This document shows positions 17,469 to 26,034 of a stretch of 54,042 bases of DNA, piece after piece. Where the stretch lies: contig NZ_SDSC01000011.1 of NCBI RefSeq assembly GCF_004117835.1, positions 1-54,042 on the forward strand, written 5' to 3'. This stretch comes from Macrococcus sp. DPC7161. GTDB taxonomy: Bacteria; Bacillota; Bacilli; Staphylococcales; Staphylococcaceae. Numbering within the stretch: position 1 is the first letter of the stretch; each line of letters starts with the position of its first letter. The notes under the pieces are model-generated. The model was not told the origin of the DNA. It saw nothing but the letters and a program-made list of their open reading frames with translations, and did no database searches. A program made the position numbers and the translations under genes.

Positions 17469-18599
17469 ATGTCTTACTTTAGACTATTTACATTTATTTT
17501 AAGTATCTTTGTCGTTGGCATGGTGGAATTGGTTGTAGCGGGTATATTAACGTTAATTGCTAAAGACTTACACATCTCTAATGCATTAGCAGGACAACTT
17601 GTAACACTTTATGCATTTACATTTGCAGTTTGTGGACCACTTCTTGTAAAACTAACTGAAAAATACAATGCTAAAAATGTGTTACTCATTACGATGGTTA
17701 TTTTTATCATTGGGAACGCATTAAATGCAGCTGGAACAACTTTCTTTATCATCGTGTTAGGAAGAATCATCGCTTCTGCAGCCGCATCATTAATCGTGGT
17801 TAAGATATTAGCACTTACTGTTGTGCTAAGTCAGCCTGAGGTAAGAGGAAAAATGCTCGGCTTAGTTTACATCGGTTTTAGTGGTGCGAATGTATTCGGT
17901 GTACCAATTGGTACATGGCTAGGAGAATTATTTGGTTGGCGTGCAACATTTTGGTTAATCGTTGCGGTAAGTGTCTTTGCAACATTGTTATTAATGTTAC
18001 AACTCCCTAAAAATATTCAAACAAGCACTGAAGAAGATAAAACAAGCGAGTTGTTATATCCTAAAGAAGCTATTAAGTATATCAGTATTACATTCCTATT
18101 ATTATCAGCGAATGCTGCTGTATTTACTTACATCAGTCCAATCATGATGGAGCATGGATATACATTAGAACAAGTATCTGTTGCGTTATTCGTAGCGGGA
18201 ATCGGTAGTATGACTGGCACAAGTTTTGGTGGTTCAATGACAGATAAATTAGGTAGTAAACGTTGGTTGCTTATTGCAATCACAACATTTACAATTGTGC
18301 TACTTATATTTAACTTTGTATTACCAGCATTTTTAGTATTGCTTATGGTCATTCTAATTTGGAATTTATCTGAATGGAGTACAAACCCAGCAGTACAAAT
18401 GGGGATTATTAAACAAGTTAAAGGAGACACAAGTGGCATCATGGCATGGAACATGTCTGCGTTAAATGCCGGCATCGGTTTCGGTGCCATGCTTGGTGGC
18501 TTTATGATTGCACAAGGATTCCATGCAACAACCACAACTTATCTTGCCGCTGGATTATCATTTGTTTGTATTTTAATTGCGCTGAGTATTAAGCGATAA
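17469..18599 (+). CDS. MFS transporter, DHA1 (AraJ/PbuE-like)
   Basis: A 376-residue permease with 12 predicted helices and MFS motif A-like loops (VKLTEKYNAKNVLL and MTDKLGSKRWLL). The sequence resembles DHA1 exporters of the AraJ/NepI/PbuE group that export sugars or purine nucleosides. The substrate is unassigned. A longer in-frame reading from 17313 exists, but AAGGAGG precedes the ATG at 17469. A TATAAT hexamer sits at 17433-17438. It is convergent with the methionine-salvage operon, with a strong hairpin between them. Confidence 0.78.
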   Translation: MSYFRLFTFILSIFVVGMVELVVAGILTLIAKDLHISNALAGQLVTLYAFTFAVCGPLLVKLTEKYNAKNVLLITMVIFIIGNALNAAGTTFFIIVLGRIIASAAASLIVVKILALTVVLSQPEVRGKMLGLVYIGFSGANVFGVPIGTWLGELFGWRATFWLIVAVSVFATLLLMLQLPKNIQTSTEEDKTSELLYPKEAIKYISITFLLLSANAAVFTYISPIMMEHGYTLEQVSVALFVAGIGSMTGTSFGGSMTDKLGSKRWLLIAITTFTIVLLIFNFVLPAFLVLLMVILIWNLSEWSTNPAVQMGIIKQVKGDTSGIMAWNMSALNAGIGFGAMLGGFMIAQGFHATTTTYLAAGLSFVCILIALSIKR

Positions 18600-18614
18600 G
18601 TTGAATCAATTAAA

Positions 18615-18655
18615 ATGTGGGTGGCTAGTATTTTATGAATACTAGCCACCCACAT
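18615..18655. terminator. Long perfect hairpin between MFS gene and mtnD
   Basis: A perfect 18-bp stem (18615-18632 with 18638-18655) has a 5-nt loop and TCTATTTTA after it on the plus strand and TTTTAATT on the minus strand. It lies between convergent genes and probably terminates both, although the T-runs are modest. Confidence 0.8.
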
Positions 18656-18684
18656 CTATTTTATCCCTATTTTATGCCTGAGTA

Positions 18685-18707
18685 GCTAGTATTTCATGTA
18701 TACTAGC
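18685..18707. repeat. Second copy of the GCTAGTAT inverted repeat
   Basis: GCTAGTAT (18685-18692) and ATACTAGC (18700-18707) repeat the core of the neighbouring 18-bp hairpin about 70 nt downstream, with a similar loop. There is no T-run after it. It probably arose by duplication of the terminator core. Confidence 0.65.
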
Positions 18708-18732
18708 CAGTCGTGTCTATCATAAGGACTAT

Positions 18733-19254
18733 TTATACTGCTTCATAAACAGGAACCCAACCTGCTTCGTCTACAAAGATACGTACTGCTACGACTTTAC
18801 GGTTAGATGATAGTGTAAAGTAATGGCGAACGTTTGGTGGTACTGAGATTAGATCTCCTGGGCTTAAGTGTACTTCGAAATATTCGCCTTCTTTACTTTG
18901 AATGACAAATACACCATTACCACTTACGATAAATCTTACTTCATCATCTGTATGATGGTGTTCTCTTTGGAAATTCTCGAGCAATGTCTCAATATTCGGT
19001 GTTGTTTCTGACAAACTGATCACATCGCTTGCTTTATATCCTCTACGCTCACTAATTGCTTGGATTTCTTGTTCGAATGTTTTTAAAATTTCTTCTTTGT
19101 TTTCATCAGTTAAAGCATAATTTTCTACTAAATGATTTGGTAATTTCGATGTATCCCAATGTTCATAAATGACTTCATTCTCATCTAAAATTGCTCTGAT
19201 TTCTTTTTCACTTTCAATTTTTTCTTTTGTATGTTGCCAAACTAAATATGCCAT
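18733..19254 (-). CDS. mtnD: Acireductone dioxygenase
   Basis: A 173-residue cupin. The metal-binding motif is HHHTDDEVRFIV (His, His and Glu ligands) and the distal histidine is in PPNVRHYF. With iron the enzyme oxidises 1,2-dihydroxy-5-methylthiopent-1-en-3-one to formate and 4-methylthio-2-oxobutanoate, the methionine keto-acid; with nickel it makes an off-pathway product. It is the last gene of the salvage operon, 16 nt after mtnB, with RBS GGGGAAG. Confidence 0.93.
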   Translation of the reverse strand: MAYLVWQHTKEKIESEKEIRAILDENEVIYEHWDTSKLPNHLVENYALTDENKEEILKTFEQEIQAISERRGYKASDVISLSETTPNIETLLENFQREHHHTDDEVRFIVSGNGVFVIQSKEGEYFEVHLSPGDLISVPPNVRHYFTLSSNRKVVAVRIFVDEAGWVPVYEAV

Positions 19255-19270
19255 AATATCTTCCCCTTTA

Positions 19271-19864
19271 TTATTTTTTTAATTGCTTTATTTTTAATGT
19301 GTATTCACATAAAAATTCAAATGCTTCAAATAACTTTAATGCCTCTTCTTTCGTTTTTCCCCACACGTTCACTCCGTGATTACGAATGAGTACTACACCA
19401 TAATCTTGATGTACATGTTCTGCAAATAGTTCTGCTAAATGCTGAACGTCACTTGGATTTTCAATAATAGGTACAACGAGTTGATCATCTTCTTGCCATA
19501 AACCAAACGCTTTAATGAGCTCTTGATTTTGAAAGACAACTTTTCCCTCATCGCCATACAACTCAGAAATCAGATTATTATTCACCGTATGGATATGAAT
19601 GGATACATTTGCTGCTGTTTGATTGAATACTTTCACATGTAAACACGTTTCTAATGATGGTTTTAGTGAAGATGTTTTCAGTGGCTGGCCTAATACATCT
19701 ACAGCTACAAAGCTATTTCCATTAGTGATGTATTTATCAACACCGCTAGTGGTAACGAACAATGTCTCTCCATTTCTAATTCCTAAGTTCCCACTTGTCC
19801 CTGGGAACAAGCCTTTTGCTGCTAAACGCTCTTTCACAATTGTAATTTCTTCTAATGCGCTCAA
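19271..19864 (-). CDS. mtnB: Methylthioribulose-1-phosphate dehydratase
   Basis: A 197-residue class II aldolase-like zinc enzyme. The GTSGNLGIR phosphate-binding motif is near residue 20. The zinc ligands are IHIH in the middle and the histidine of LIRNHGVNVWG. It dehydrates 5-methylthioribulose-1-phosphate to the diketo intermediate. The start is TTG, overlapping the mtnX stop (TTGA), so translation is coupled. Confidence 0.92.
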   Translation of the reverse strand: MSALEEITIVKERLAAKGLFPGTSGNLGIRNGETLFVTTSGVDKYITNGNSFVAVDVLGQPLKTSSLKPSLETCLHVKVFNQTAANVSIHIHTVNNNLISELYGDEGKVVFQNQELIKAFGLWQEDDQLVVPIIENPSDVQHLAELFAEHVHQDYGVVLIRNHGVNVWGKTKEEALKLFEAFEFLCEYTLKIKQLKK

Positions 19865-20511
19865 TGTATCACCACACTTTCAAGTTGTTTCGCAATATCA
19901 TAAAATGTTTCAAAGTGATAATGCTCAATTTGTTGTTCTTTTGCGTAATTCGTTAATTTATCTGTTGAAAATAAAATATCACTCTCATTTGCTAAAGCGA
20001 TATCTGTAATGCTATCACCAATTGCAACCACTTGATGGTTGCCTAACGTTCTTACAATAGAGGGTTTGCATGTACCACAAGCTTGTTGTTTACATATTTC
20101 ATCACATGGATGCGTCCATATGACTTTCATTTTTTCATGTGAAACATCAATTTCATTAGCATAAACACCATCAATGCCTTTAAATTGTGCTAACACTGGA
20201 TCGATAAAGAAATGCATACCGCCACTAATAATATAAAATGGAATACTTAACCTTTTGGCTTCATCTAATAACGTTTGAAAGCCAGGTCTCAGTTCAATGG
20301 ATGCTTTCACATATTGGATGATTGCAGGTTGTAAACTTGAATCTAATAAAGCAAACAGTTGAGTCACGCCTGCTTTTATTGAAAGTTCCTTATTTAAAAT
20401 ACGCTCTACAATGGGCATTCCTTCTGTAGGAGCAAACTGTTTAATGATGGATACGATAGTATCACGACTTGTCACTGTGCCATCAAAATCACATGCTATG
20501 ATGTACCCCAT
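19861..20511 (-). CDS. mtnX: 2-hydroxy-3-keto-5-methylthiopentenyl-1-phosphate phosphatase
   Basis: A 216-residue HAD-family phosphatase. Motif I is ACDFDGTVT (nucleophile and acid aspartates), motif II is ISGG, and GDSITDIALA is motif IV. It dephosphorylates the enol product of MtnW to the acireductone. It overlaps the end of mtnW by 16 nt and mtnB by 4 nt. Confidence 0.91.
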   Translation of the reverse strand: MGYIIACDFDGTVTSRDTIVSIIKQFAPTEGMPIVERILNKELSIKAGVTQLFALLDSSLQPAIIQYVKASIELRPGFQTLLDEAKRLSIPFYIISGGMHFFIDPVLAQFKGIDGVYANEIDVSHEKMKVIWTHPCDEICKQQACGTCKPSIVRTLGNHQVVAIGDSITDIALANESDILFSTDKLTNYAKEQQIEHYHFETFYDIAKQLESVVIH

Positions 20512-21659
20512 AATTTCACCGCTTCCTCATAGGCTTGACCACCACTACGCCCATAGTAAACTTCTATTGCTTCTAAAAATGCGCGTCCCCCAGCGACTGT
20601 TCCTCGGGGATGTCCGTGCACACCACCACCTGCATTAATGACGATATCCTTGCCAAAATCATCGATGAGTTGAGCTACTAATCCTGGGTGAATCCCTGCT
20701 GACGGTACTGGTAAGCTTTTTTTATATGGCTGTTCTTCTAATGCATATTGCACGATTCGATTTGCATCTTCAGTTGATAACGGTACAGAACCATAAGGTG
20801 CAGGAAATAATATTAAATCTGCACCAGCTAACCTTGTCAATTTCGAAAGTAACAAACCATAATCGAGACCATAATCATCACTACCACAAAGTGCACCACT
20901 GAGTGCAGGGTGTGCTAATATTGGTATGCCCAAATCAAGTTCTCTTAGTCCTTTGAGTGCATCTAGACCATATGCATGTACATTGAATAAAAGTGCGTTT
21001 GCTCCTAATTTTTGAGCAGTGATTGCTTTTTCTTTTAACGAAAATACTGGCCCTGATAAATTCACTGCGTACAATACATTTCTGCCTGTTTCTTCTTTCA
21101 CTTGTTCGAGTATTTTCTTTCCTTCTTGAATGCGTGTTTCAAAAGGTAATTCAGGTACGTCATATAAAATTTCATCATCTTTAATGATGTCTACACTTAA
21201 AGCTTGTTCATAAAGTTGGGACTTAAAGAACGCAACATCTCGACCAATAATTCCTTTAAATATACTCATCACTAATGGTCGTTCATATACTTTTAATACA
21301 TCTCTTATACCTCCAATACCAAATGCAGGTCCTTTAAAATGTTTAACATAGTCTTGGTGCAGTTCTAAATCTAATAATTTAACTTTACCGTCAAGCGACA
21401 GCTTGCCAAAAACCGTTGTTAATATTGATGAAAAATCCTTCGTGACATTATGTTCTGGATATGCGATTTTTATGCGATGCTCATTTTCACCAATTTCTAC
21501 TGCTTCCACGACACTTCCTTTATACTTTTTGAGATGTGCTTGATCTTCTAATGTTAAATCAGTCCAACTCCCCACTGTGAGTCCTATCGCAATTTTATTA
21601 GCCAATGTTTGACTGTCGCCTTGCTTTTTTATGTGATATGTTGCGATGATTTCAGACAC
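20496..21659 (-). CDS. mtnW: 2,3-diketo-5-methylthiopentyl-1-phosphate enolase (RuBisCO-like)
   Basis: A 387-residue RuBisCO-like protein. The carbamylated-lysine metal motif appears as IIKDDEILYD (Lys-Asp-Asp-Glu), and GGGVHGHPRGTVAGG forms the phosphate-binding region. It enolises the diketone rather than fixing CO2. The start is GTG at 21659, with AAAAGGGGG before it; an in-frame ATG at 21686 lies inside the permease gene and is rejected. It begins 1 nt after the permease stop, so it is part of the same coupled operon. Confidence 0.93.
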   Translation of the reverse strand: MSEIIATYHIKKQGDSQTLANKIAIGLTVGSWTDLTLEDQAHLKKYKGSVVEAVEIGENEHRIKIAYPEHNVTKDFSSILTTVFGKLSLDGKVKLLDLELHQDYVKHFKGPAFGIGGIRDVLKVYERPLVMSIFKGIIGRDVAFFKSQLYEQALSVDIIKDDEILYDVPELPFETRIQEGKKILEQVKEETGRNVLYAVNLSGPVFSLKEKAITAQKLGANALLFNVHAYGLDALKGLRELDLGIPILAHPALSGALCGSDDYGLDYGLLLSKLTRLAGADLILFPAPYGSVPLSTEDANRIVQYALEEQPYKKSLPVPSAGIHPGLVAQLIDDFGKDIVINAGGGVHGHPRGTVAGGRAFLEAIEVYYGRSGGQAYEEAVKLWGTS

Positions 21660-21660
21660 A

Positions 21661-22611
21661 TTATAACCCCCTTTTAAAATGTGCATAATTTAATATTAAT
21701 GCGATGGCTAACACACTGCCTTTAACAATATTCAATCCATAATAAGGTACGCTTAACATCACCAGACCATTTTCTAATATTGCAATCAGTAGTGCGCCTA
21801 AAAATGTGCCCATCACATTTGGTTTTCCAGCTTTAGAAGTTGTTGCACCAATAAAACTGGCCGCAACTGCAGTCATTAAGTATCCAGCTCCTGAATTGAC
21901 TTGAGCCGATGCGACTTGACTTGCCAATAAAACACCGCCAATCGCCGCTAAAACACTCGACATGATGTAACTGAATGCTATATATCGATTCACTTTTATC
22001 CCACTGTATTTTGCTGCTTTTTTATTAGAGCCAATCATGTACATCACGCGACCAGGATTCGTATGATTCAAAATCACATAACTGACTATTACAACAAATA
22101 ACATCAATAATACTGATGATAATGGATCACCAATCGCTTTAAATAAATCAGGAATCTTCCCTATCGTTTGAGTGCCGTCTGCTCTACTCATGCCTTCACT
22201 GATTGATCCACCTTCCGAATAAGTCAGTGAGATCCCTTCTACAATAAACATCGTTGCTAACGTTGCATACAAATCCGGTACTTTAAAATATAAAATTAAA
22301 ATCAAATTAAGTACCGCAACACCAATTGCAGCAAGGATTCCAATCACGATTGATAATCCAAAACTCAATTGATACCAAACCAACAATGAAATAATAACGG
22401 TATTACTTAATGTCACCGTAGAGCCTACTGATAAATCAAAGCCATCGACCGTCAAACTATACGTAATCCCAATTGCAACAATCGTAACAATCGCCATGCC
22501 ACTAATCATGGATAAGAAATTGTTGGTTGATAAAAAATTCGGTGCACTGAGTGAGAAAATAACGATTAACAAAACAATGACACCTAATAATCCATACTGT
22601 TTAAATCGCAT
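21661..22611 (-). CDS. ABC importer permease of the salvage operon (RbsC-like)
   Basis: A 316-residue permease of the branched-chain/ribose (BPD_transp_2) class with about nine helices, including the conserved AAIGGVLLASQ and GATTSKAGKPNVMGTFLGALL segments. GTG at 22614 is possible, but GGGAGG lies 8 nt before the ATG at 22611. It overlaps the ATPase gene. The context inside the mtn operon points to uptake of methylthioribose or a related C5/C6 thiosugar; this is inference. Confidence 0.85.
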   Translation of the reverse strand: MRFKQYGLLGVIVLLIVIFSLSAPNFLSTNNFLSMISGMAIVTIVAIGITYSLTVDGFDLSVGSTVTLSNTVIISLLVWYQLSFGLSIVIGILAAIGVAVLNLILILYFKVPDLYATLATMFIVEGISLTYSEGGSISEGMSRADGTQTIGKIPDLFKAIGDPLSSVLLMLFVVIVSYVILNHTNPGRVMYMIGSNKKAAKYSGIKVNRYIAFSYIMSSVLAAIGGVLLASQVASAQVNSGAGYLMTAVAASFIGATTSKAGKPNVMGTFLGALLIAILENGLVMLSVPYYGLNIVKGSVLAIALILNYAHFKRGL

Positions 22612-23974
22612 CACTTAGACCTCCCGATGCTTCATATAATAATGTTGATTCTGATACTAAGTTTGTTTCATGCACATTAACGACTTGTCCTTTATTAAGT
22701 ACATACACTTTATCTGTAATTTGCTTAATTTCTGTAAAGTCGCTCGATAAATACAATACTGTTTTTCCCGATTTTGCTAGTCCATGTATCAATTTAAATA
22801 CATCTCTTTTAGCACCTATATCTATCCCGATGGTAGGTTCATCAAAAATAAAGAGATTTGCATTTTTATTTAAACCTCTTAAGATGACGACCTTTTGTTG
22901 ATTGCCACCCGATAAAGTTCGTACTTGTTGATGCACATCACGATATTTTAAAGCAACTTGTGTACTTAAATGTTTTGTATTTTTTACTTCTTTTTGTTTA
23001 TTCGTAAATAAAGATGGATTAATCCATTGCACATTGTCATTGATATCATGATCAAGTACTAAACCGTGTTTGTGACGTTCTTCAGGGACATATGCGGGTG
23101 TGCCTTTAAAGTGATTGAATATATAATCTGCAATCGTTGTTTTCCCAGATCCGACTAAACCAGCAATTCCGACAATTTCACCTTTATTCGCTGTAATACG
23201 AATATCTTTTAAATGATTTTGATTCACGTAAATGTCTATTGCTTTTTCATTTGTTTTAAAGGATGCATTTTCATGAATATGTGCAATACCTTCAGTGATT
23301 AATTCAGAAAGTTGTTCAAAATCCCACTGAGATGTTGTTTTACTTGATACGATACTTCCCTTTGATAACACTGTAATTTCATCAGAAATTTGCAACAGTT
23401 CTTGTATGCGATGCGAAATAAATACAATACTAATATGTTGTTTTAATTGCTTCAATTCTTTAAAAAATCTTGATACTTCATAATGACTTAATGATGCTGT
23501 TGGTTCGTCTAGAATGAGCAATTGTTTGTTTTGTAGTATCGCTAAAATAATTAATAATAACTGTTTTTTGGATAACGATAATGTAGATACAAGTGCATCG
23601 ACATCCACTTCAACTTGCCAATGTTTTAGTAAGGCTTGAATTTCTTTTTTTCGTTTTTTTCTATAGAAGAACCCTTTTGTCATGTCATAACGCGTCAAGT
23701 TATCGTAAACGGTTAAATCTTGAAAGAGTGCTTCATCTACTTCTTGAGTAACAAAGGCGATATCTTGATGAAAATCCTTTACTTCAACACCATCTTTATA
23801 CAGTTTTCCTGTTTGATAATCATACTGCCCATCTAGCACTTTCATTAAAGAAGACTTGCCAGCACCATTTCCACCAATAATGGCATGTATTTTTCCTTGT
23901 TCAAATTGAATATTGATATGCTCTAAAATCGAAACTTCATTAAAAGAGAGTGATACATCTTTTACTTCAAACAT
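22601..23974 (-). CDS. ABC importer ATPase with two nucleotide-binding domains (RbsA-like)
   Basis: A 457-residue tandem ATPase. The N-domain has Walker A GGNGAGKSS, a degenerate signature (LSLSKKQ in place of LSGGQ) and LLILDEPTA. The C-domain has GLVGSGKTT, an intact LSGGNQQK and FIFDEPT. One degenerate site is common in RbsA-type ATPases. The ATG at 23974 overlaps the binding-protein stop (TAATG), so coupling is likely. An in-frame TTG at 23986 is the alternative. It is somewhat shorter than the usual roughly 500 residues. Confidence 0.87.
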   Translation of the reverse strand: MFEVKDVSLSFNEVSILEHINIQFEQGKIHAIIGGNGAGKSSLMKVLDGQYDYQTGKLYKDGVEVKDFHQDIAFVTQEVDEALFQDLTVYDNLTRYDMTKGFFYRKKRKKEIQALLKHWQVEVDVDALVSTLSLSKKQLLLIILAILQNKQLLILDEPTASLSHYEVSRFFKELKQLKQHISIVFISHRIQELLQISDEITVLSKGSIVSSKTTSQWDFEQLSELITEGIAHIHENASFKTNEKAIDIYVNQNHLKDIRITANKGEIVGIAGLVGSGKTTIADYIFNHFKGTPAYVPEERHKHGLVLDHDINDNVQWINPSLFTNKQKEVKNTKHLSTQVALKYRDVHQQVRTLSGGNQQKVVILRGLNKNANLFIFDEPTIGIDIGAKRDVFKLIHGLAKSGKTVLYLSSDFTEIKQITDKVYVLNKGQVVNVHETNLVSESTLLYEASGGLSDAI

Positions 23975-25002
23975 TATTTCATCCAATCCGATTGAAATAA
24001 GCCTTTGTCACCAAACGACTTCACTGTAGAAGACAAGTTCTCCATTGTTGAATCTGCTTTTAATTGATCTTGTTTAATTTGAACAGGTTTAAATAAATAC
24101 GTTGATGGGACTTTTTCATTATTCAATTGTTTGGCTAGCAAACGGACATCTGTAATACCAATAATTTTAGGATTCACACTTGCTGTTGATTTCCAGTTAC
24201 TGTTTTTAGATTTGATAAAGTTGATATCTTGATTAGAAATATCAATCGAATAAATCGGTGTTGTACGCTTCTTTTCTTTAAATGCTAAATACGCACCTTT
24301 TGTCATCTCATCCCAAGATCCCCATACTGCATCAATCTCTTTTTCATCATATTTCGATAATGTGGCTAATGTTTTCTTTTTTACATCTCCTGATACATCA
24401 TCAAAATTTGTAGGTCCAATCGTGTCGATGACTTTAATTTTTCCATCAGATACATATTGCTTAAATATTTCCTCTCTACGATCTAAAGGTAAAAATCCTG
24501 GTCCGACCCATAGTTTCAATACTTTAACAGGTTGTTTTTTGCCTTTAACCAATTCATCCAAAGATAATTTTGCAAGTTCATGGTCGTCTTGGCTTGTTGC
24601 GACAACATTTTTAATCACTTTTCCTGCTTTATCCGACTTCGTATCGAATGTTACAACTTTGATGCCTGCATCTGATACTTTTTTAACGAGTTCATAGCTA
24701 TAATCTTCTTTTCCGTGTGACAAAATGATACCATCATATTTCTTTAACACGGCTTGATCTACTAATTGTTTAAACTTTGCATCATTCCCGTTAGATAAGA
24801 ATGTGTCTACTTTTAACCCTAATTTTGAACCTTCTTTTTTAGCGCCATCAATAAATTGTTTCGTGTGATCATCCGTACCTAAATTTCGTATAACAGCAAT
24901 TCTTTTACCTTTCACTTCTTTTGGTGCACTTGATGCTTGTTGATTGCCACAAGCAGTGAGTAGTAAACTTGCGCTTAATAAAAATGTGATTGATTTTTTC
25001 AT
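23974..25002 (-). CDS. ABC importer substrate-binding lipoprotein (sugar type)
   Basis: A 342-residue type-1 periplasmic-binding-fold lipoprotein with lipobox LLTACG near residue 18, of the ribose/AI-2 binding type (GKRIAVIRNLGTDDHTKQF opening strand and KYDGIILSHG). It is encoded directly after the mtnA stop codon with no gap. The expected location is the outer face of the membrane, delivering substrate to the permease. The ligand is inferred to be methylthioribose-like from operon context. Confidence 0.86.
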   Translation of the reverse strand: MKKSITFLLSASLLLTACGNQQASSAPKEVKGKRIAVIRNLGTDDHTKQFIDGAKKEGSKLGLKVDTFLSNGNDAKFKQLVDQAVLKKYDGIILSHGKEDYSYELVKKVSDAGIKVVTFDTKSDKAGKVIKNVVATSQDDHELAKLSLDELVKGKKQPVKVLKLWVGPGFLPLDRREEIFKQYVSDGKIKVIDTIGPTNFDDVSGDVKKKTLATLSKYDEKEIDAVWGSWDEMTKGAYLAFKEKKRTTPIYSIDISNQDINFIKSKNSNWKSTASVNPKIIGITDVRLLAKQLNNEKVPSTYLFKPVQIKQDQLKADSTMENLSSTVKSFGDKGLFQSDWMK

Positions 25003-26034
25003 CTACAATAGCCTCTTTTCTTTGAATAATTGGGTAATGGATTGTTCATTCGCTTCAATAATGCCGTATTCTGTTGCTAGTCCTTTAATTAAATGATTTG
25101 GTGTAATATCAAACGCCGGATTAAAGACATCAATTTCTGATACGGCAATTGGTATATCTTGAATTTGCGTAACTTCACTTTTATTTCTCGTTTCAATCGG
25201 TACTTCATCTCCACAACGCACGCTTAAATCAAACGTCGGTGTTGGTGCTGCAACATACACAGGGACGTTGTAATAATTGGCGACAATTGCTAGGGGTAAG
25301 GTGCCGATTTTATTTACAACATCACCATTTCTTGCAACTCGATCGCAACCTACAAATACTGCACGAATCACGCCTTGCGATAATAATGTTGCAGCGGTTG
25401 AGTCAATGACCGTTGTTACATCGATGCCAGCTTTTGATAACTCATAAGCAGTTAGTGCACCTTGCAATCTTGGTCTAGTTTCATCTGAATACACCTTAAA
25501 CGGTATCCCTTGTTCATGTGCCAAATAAAATGGTGCAGTCGCTGTTCCATATTCGCTCGTCGCAAGTGCACCGGGATTACAATGTGTTAAATAAGCGCCA
25601 TTCGGTTGAATCAATGGTAATAAATGATTGCCTATCGCTTTATTAATTGCACAATCTTCTTGATAAATATTTTCCGCTTCTTCTTCCAATCGTAAAACGG
25701 TACTTACCGGATCAGATGATATGCGTACTTTCATGCGTTGTAGTGCCCAATGTAAATTCACTGCAGTCGGCCTTGTATTTTCAAGACGTTTAATGACTTT
25801 TAACATATACGGTTTAAATTGATCTTTTGAACCGTCAAAGTAAATCGCACCGATTAATACACCGTATGCAGCAGTGATACCAATTAAAGGTGCACCACGT
25901 ACTTCCATTTTCTCTATGGCTTGTGCAATACTTTCATAGTCTCGATAAGCATTAAATGAAGTTGTATGCGGCAATTTCGTTTGATCTAATACAATCAATA
26001 CGCCATTTTCGTATTTGATAGGGTTTAACTTCAT
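25003..26034 (-). CDS. mtnA: S-methyl-5-thioribose-1-phosphate isomerase
   Basis: A 343-residue member of the eIF2B-like isomerase family. MtnA features are RGAPLIGITAAYG, the catalytic cysteine in THCNPGALAT, DETRPRLQGA, and the catalytic aspartate in GCDRVARNGDVVNKIGT. It converts methylthioribose-1-phosphate to methylthioribulose-1-phosphate. It overlaps mtnK by 4 nt (ATGA). Confidence 0.94.
   Translation of the reverse strand: MKLNPIKYENGVLIVLDQTKLPHTTSFNAYRDYESIAQAIEKMEVRGAPLIGITAAYGVLIGAIYFDGSKDQFKPYMLKVIKRLENTRPTAVNLHWALQRMKVRISSDPVSTVLRLEEEAENIYQEDCAINKAIGNHLLPLIQPNGAYLTHCNPGALATSEYGTATAPFYLAHEQGIPFKVYSDETRPRLQGALTAYELSKAGIDVTTVIDSTAATLLSQGVIRAVFVGCDRVARNGDVVNKIGTLPLAIVANYYNVPVYVAAPTPTFDLSVRCGDEVPIETRNKSEVTQIQDIPIAVSEIDVFNPAFDITPNHLIKGLATEYGIIEANEQSITQLFKEKRLL

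Noticed and set aside
22601-23974. ATPase considered defective because of its LSKKQ signature.
   Set aside because: Degenerate signatures in one half are common in RbsA-type tandem ATPases, and the other half is intact.
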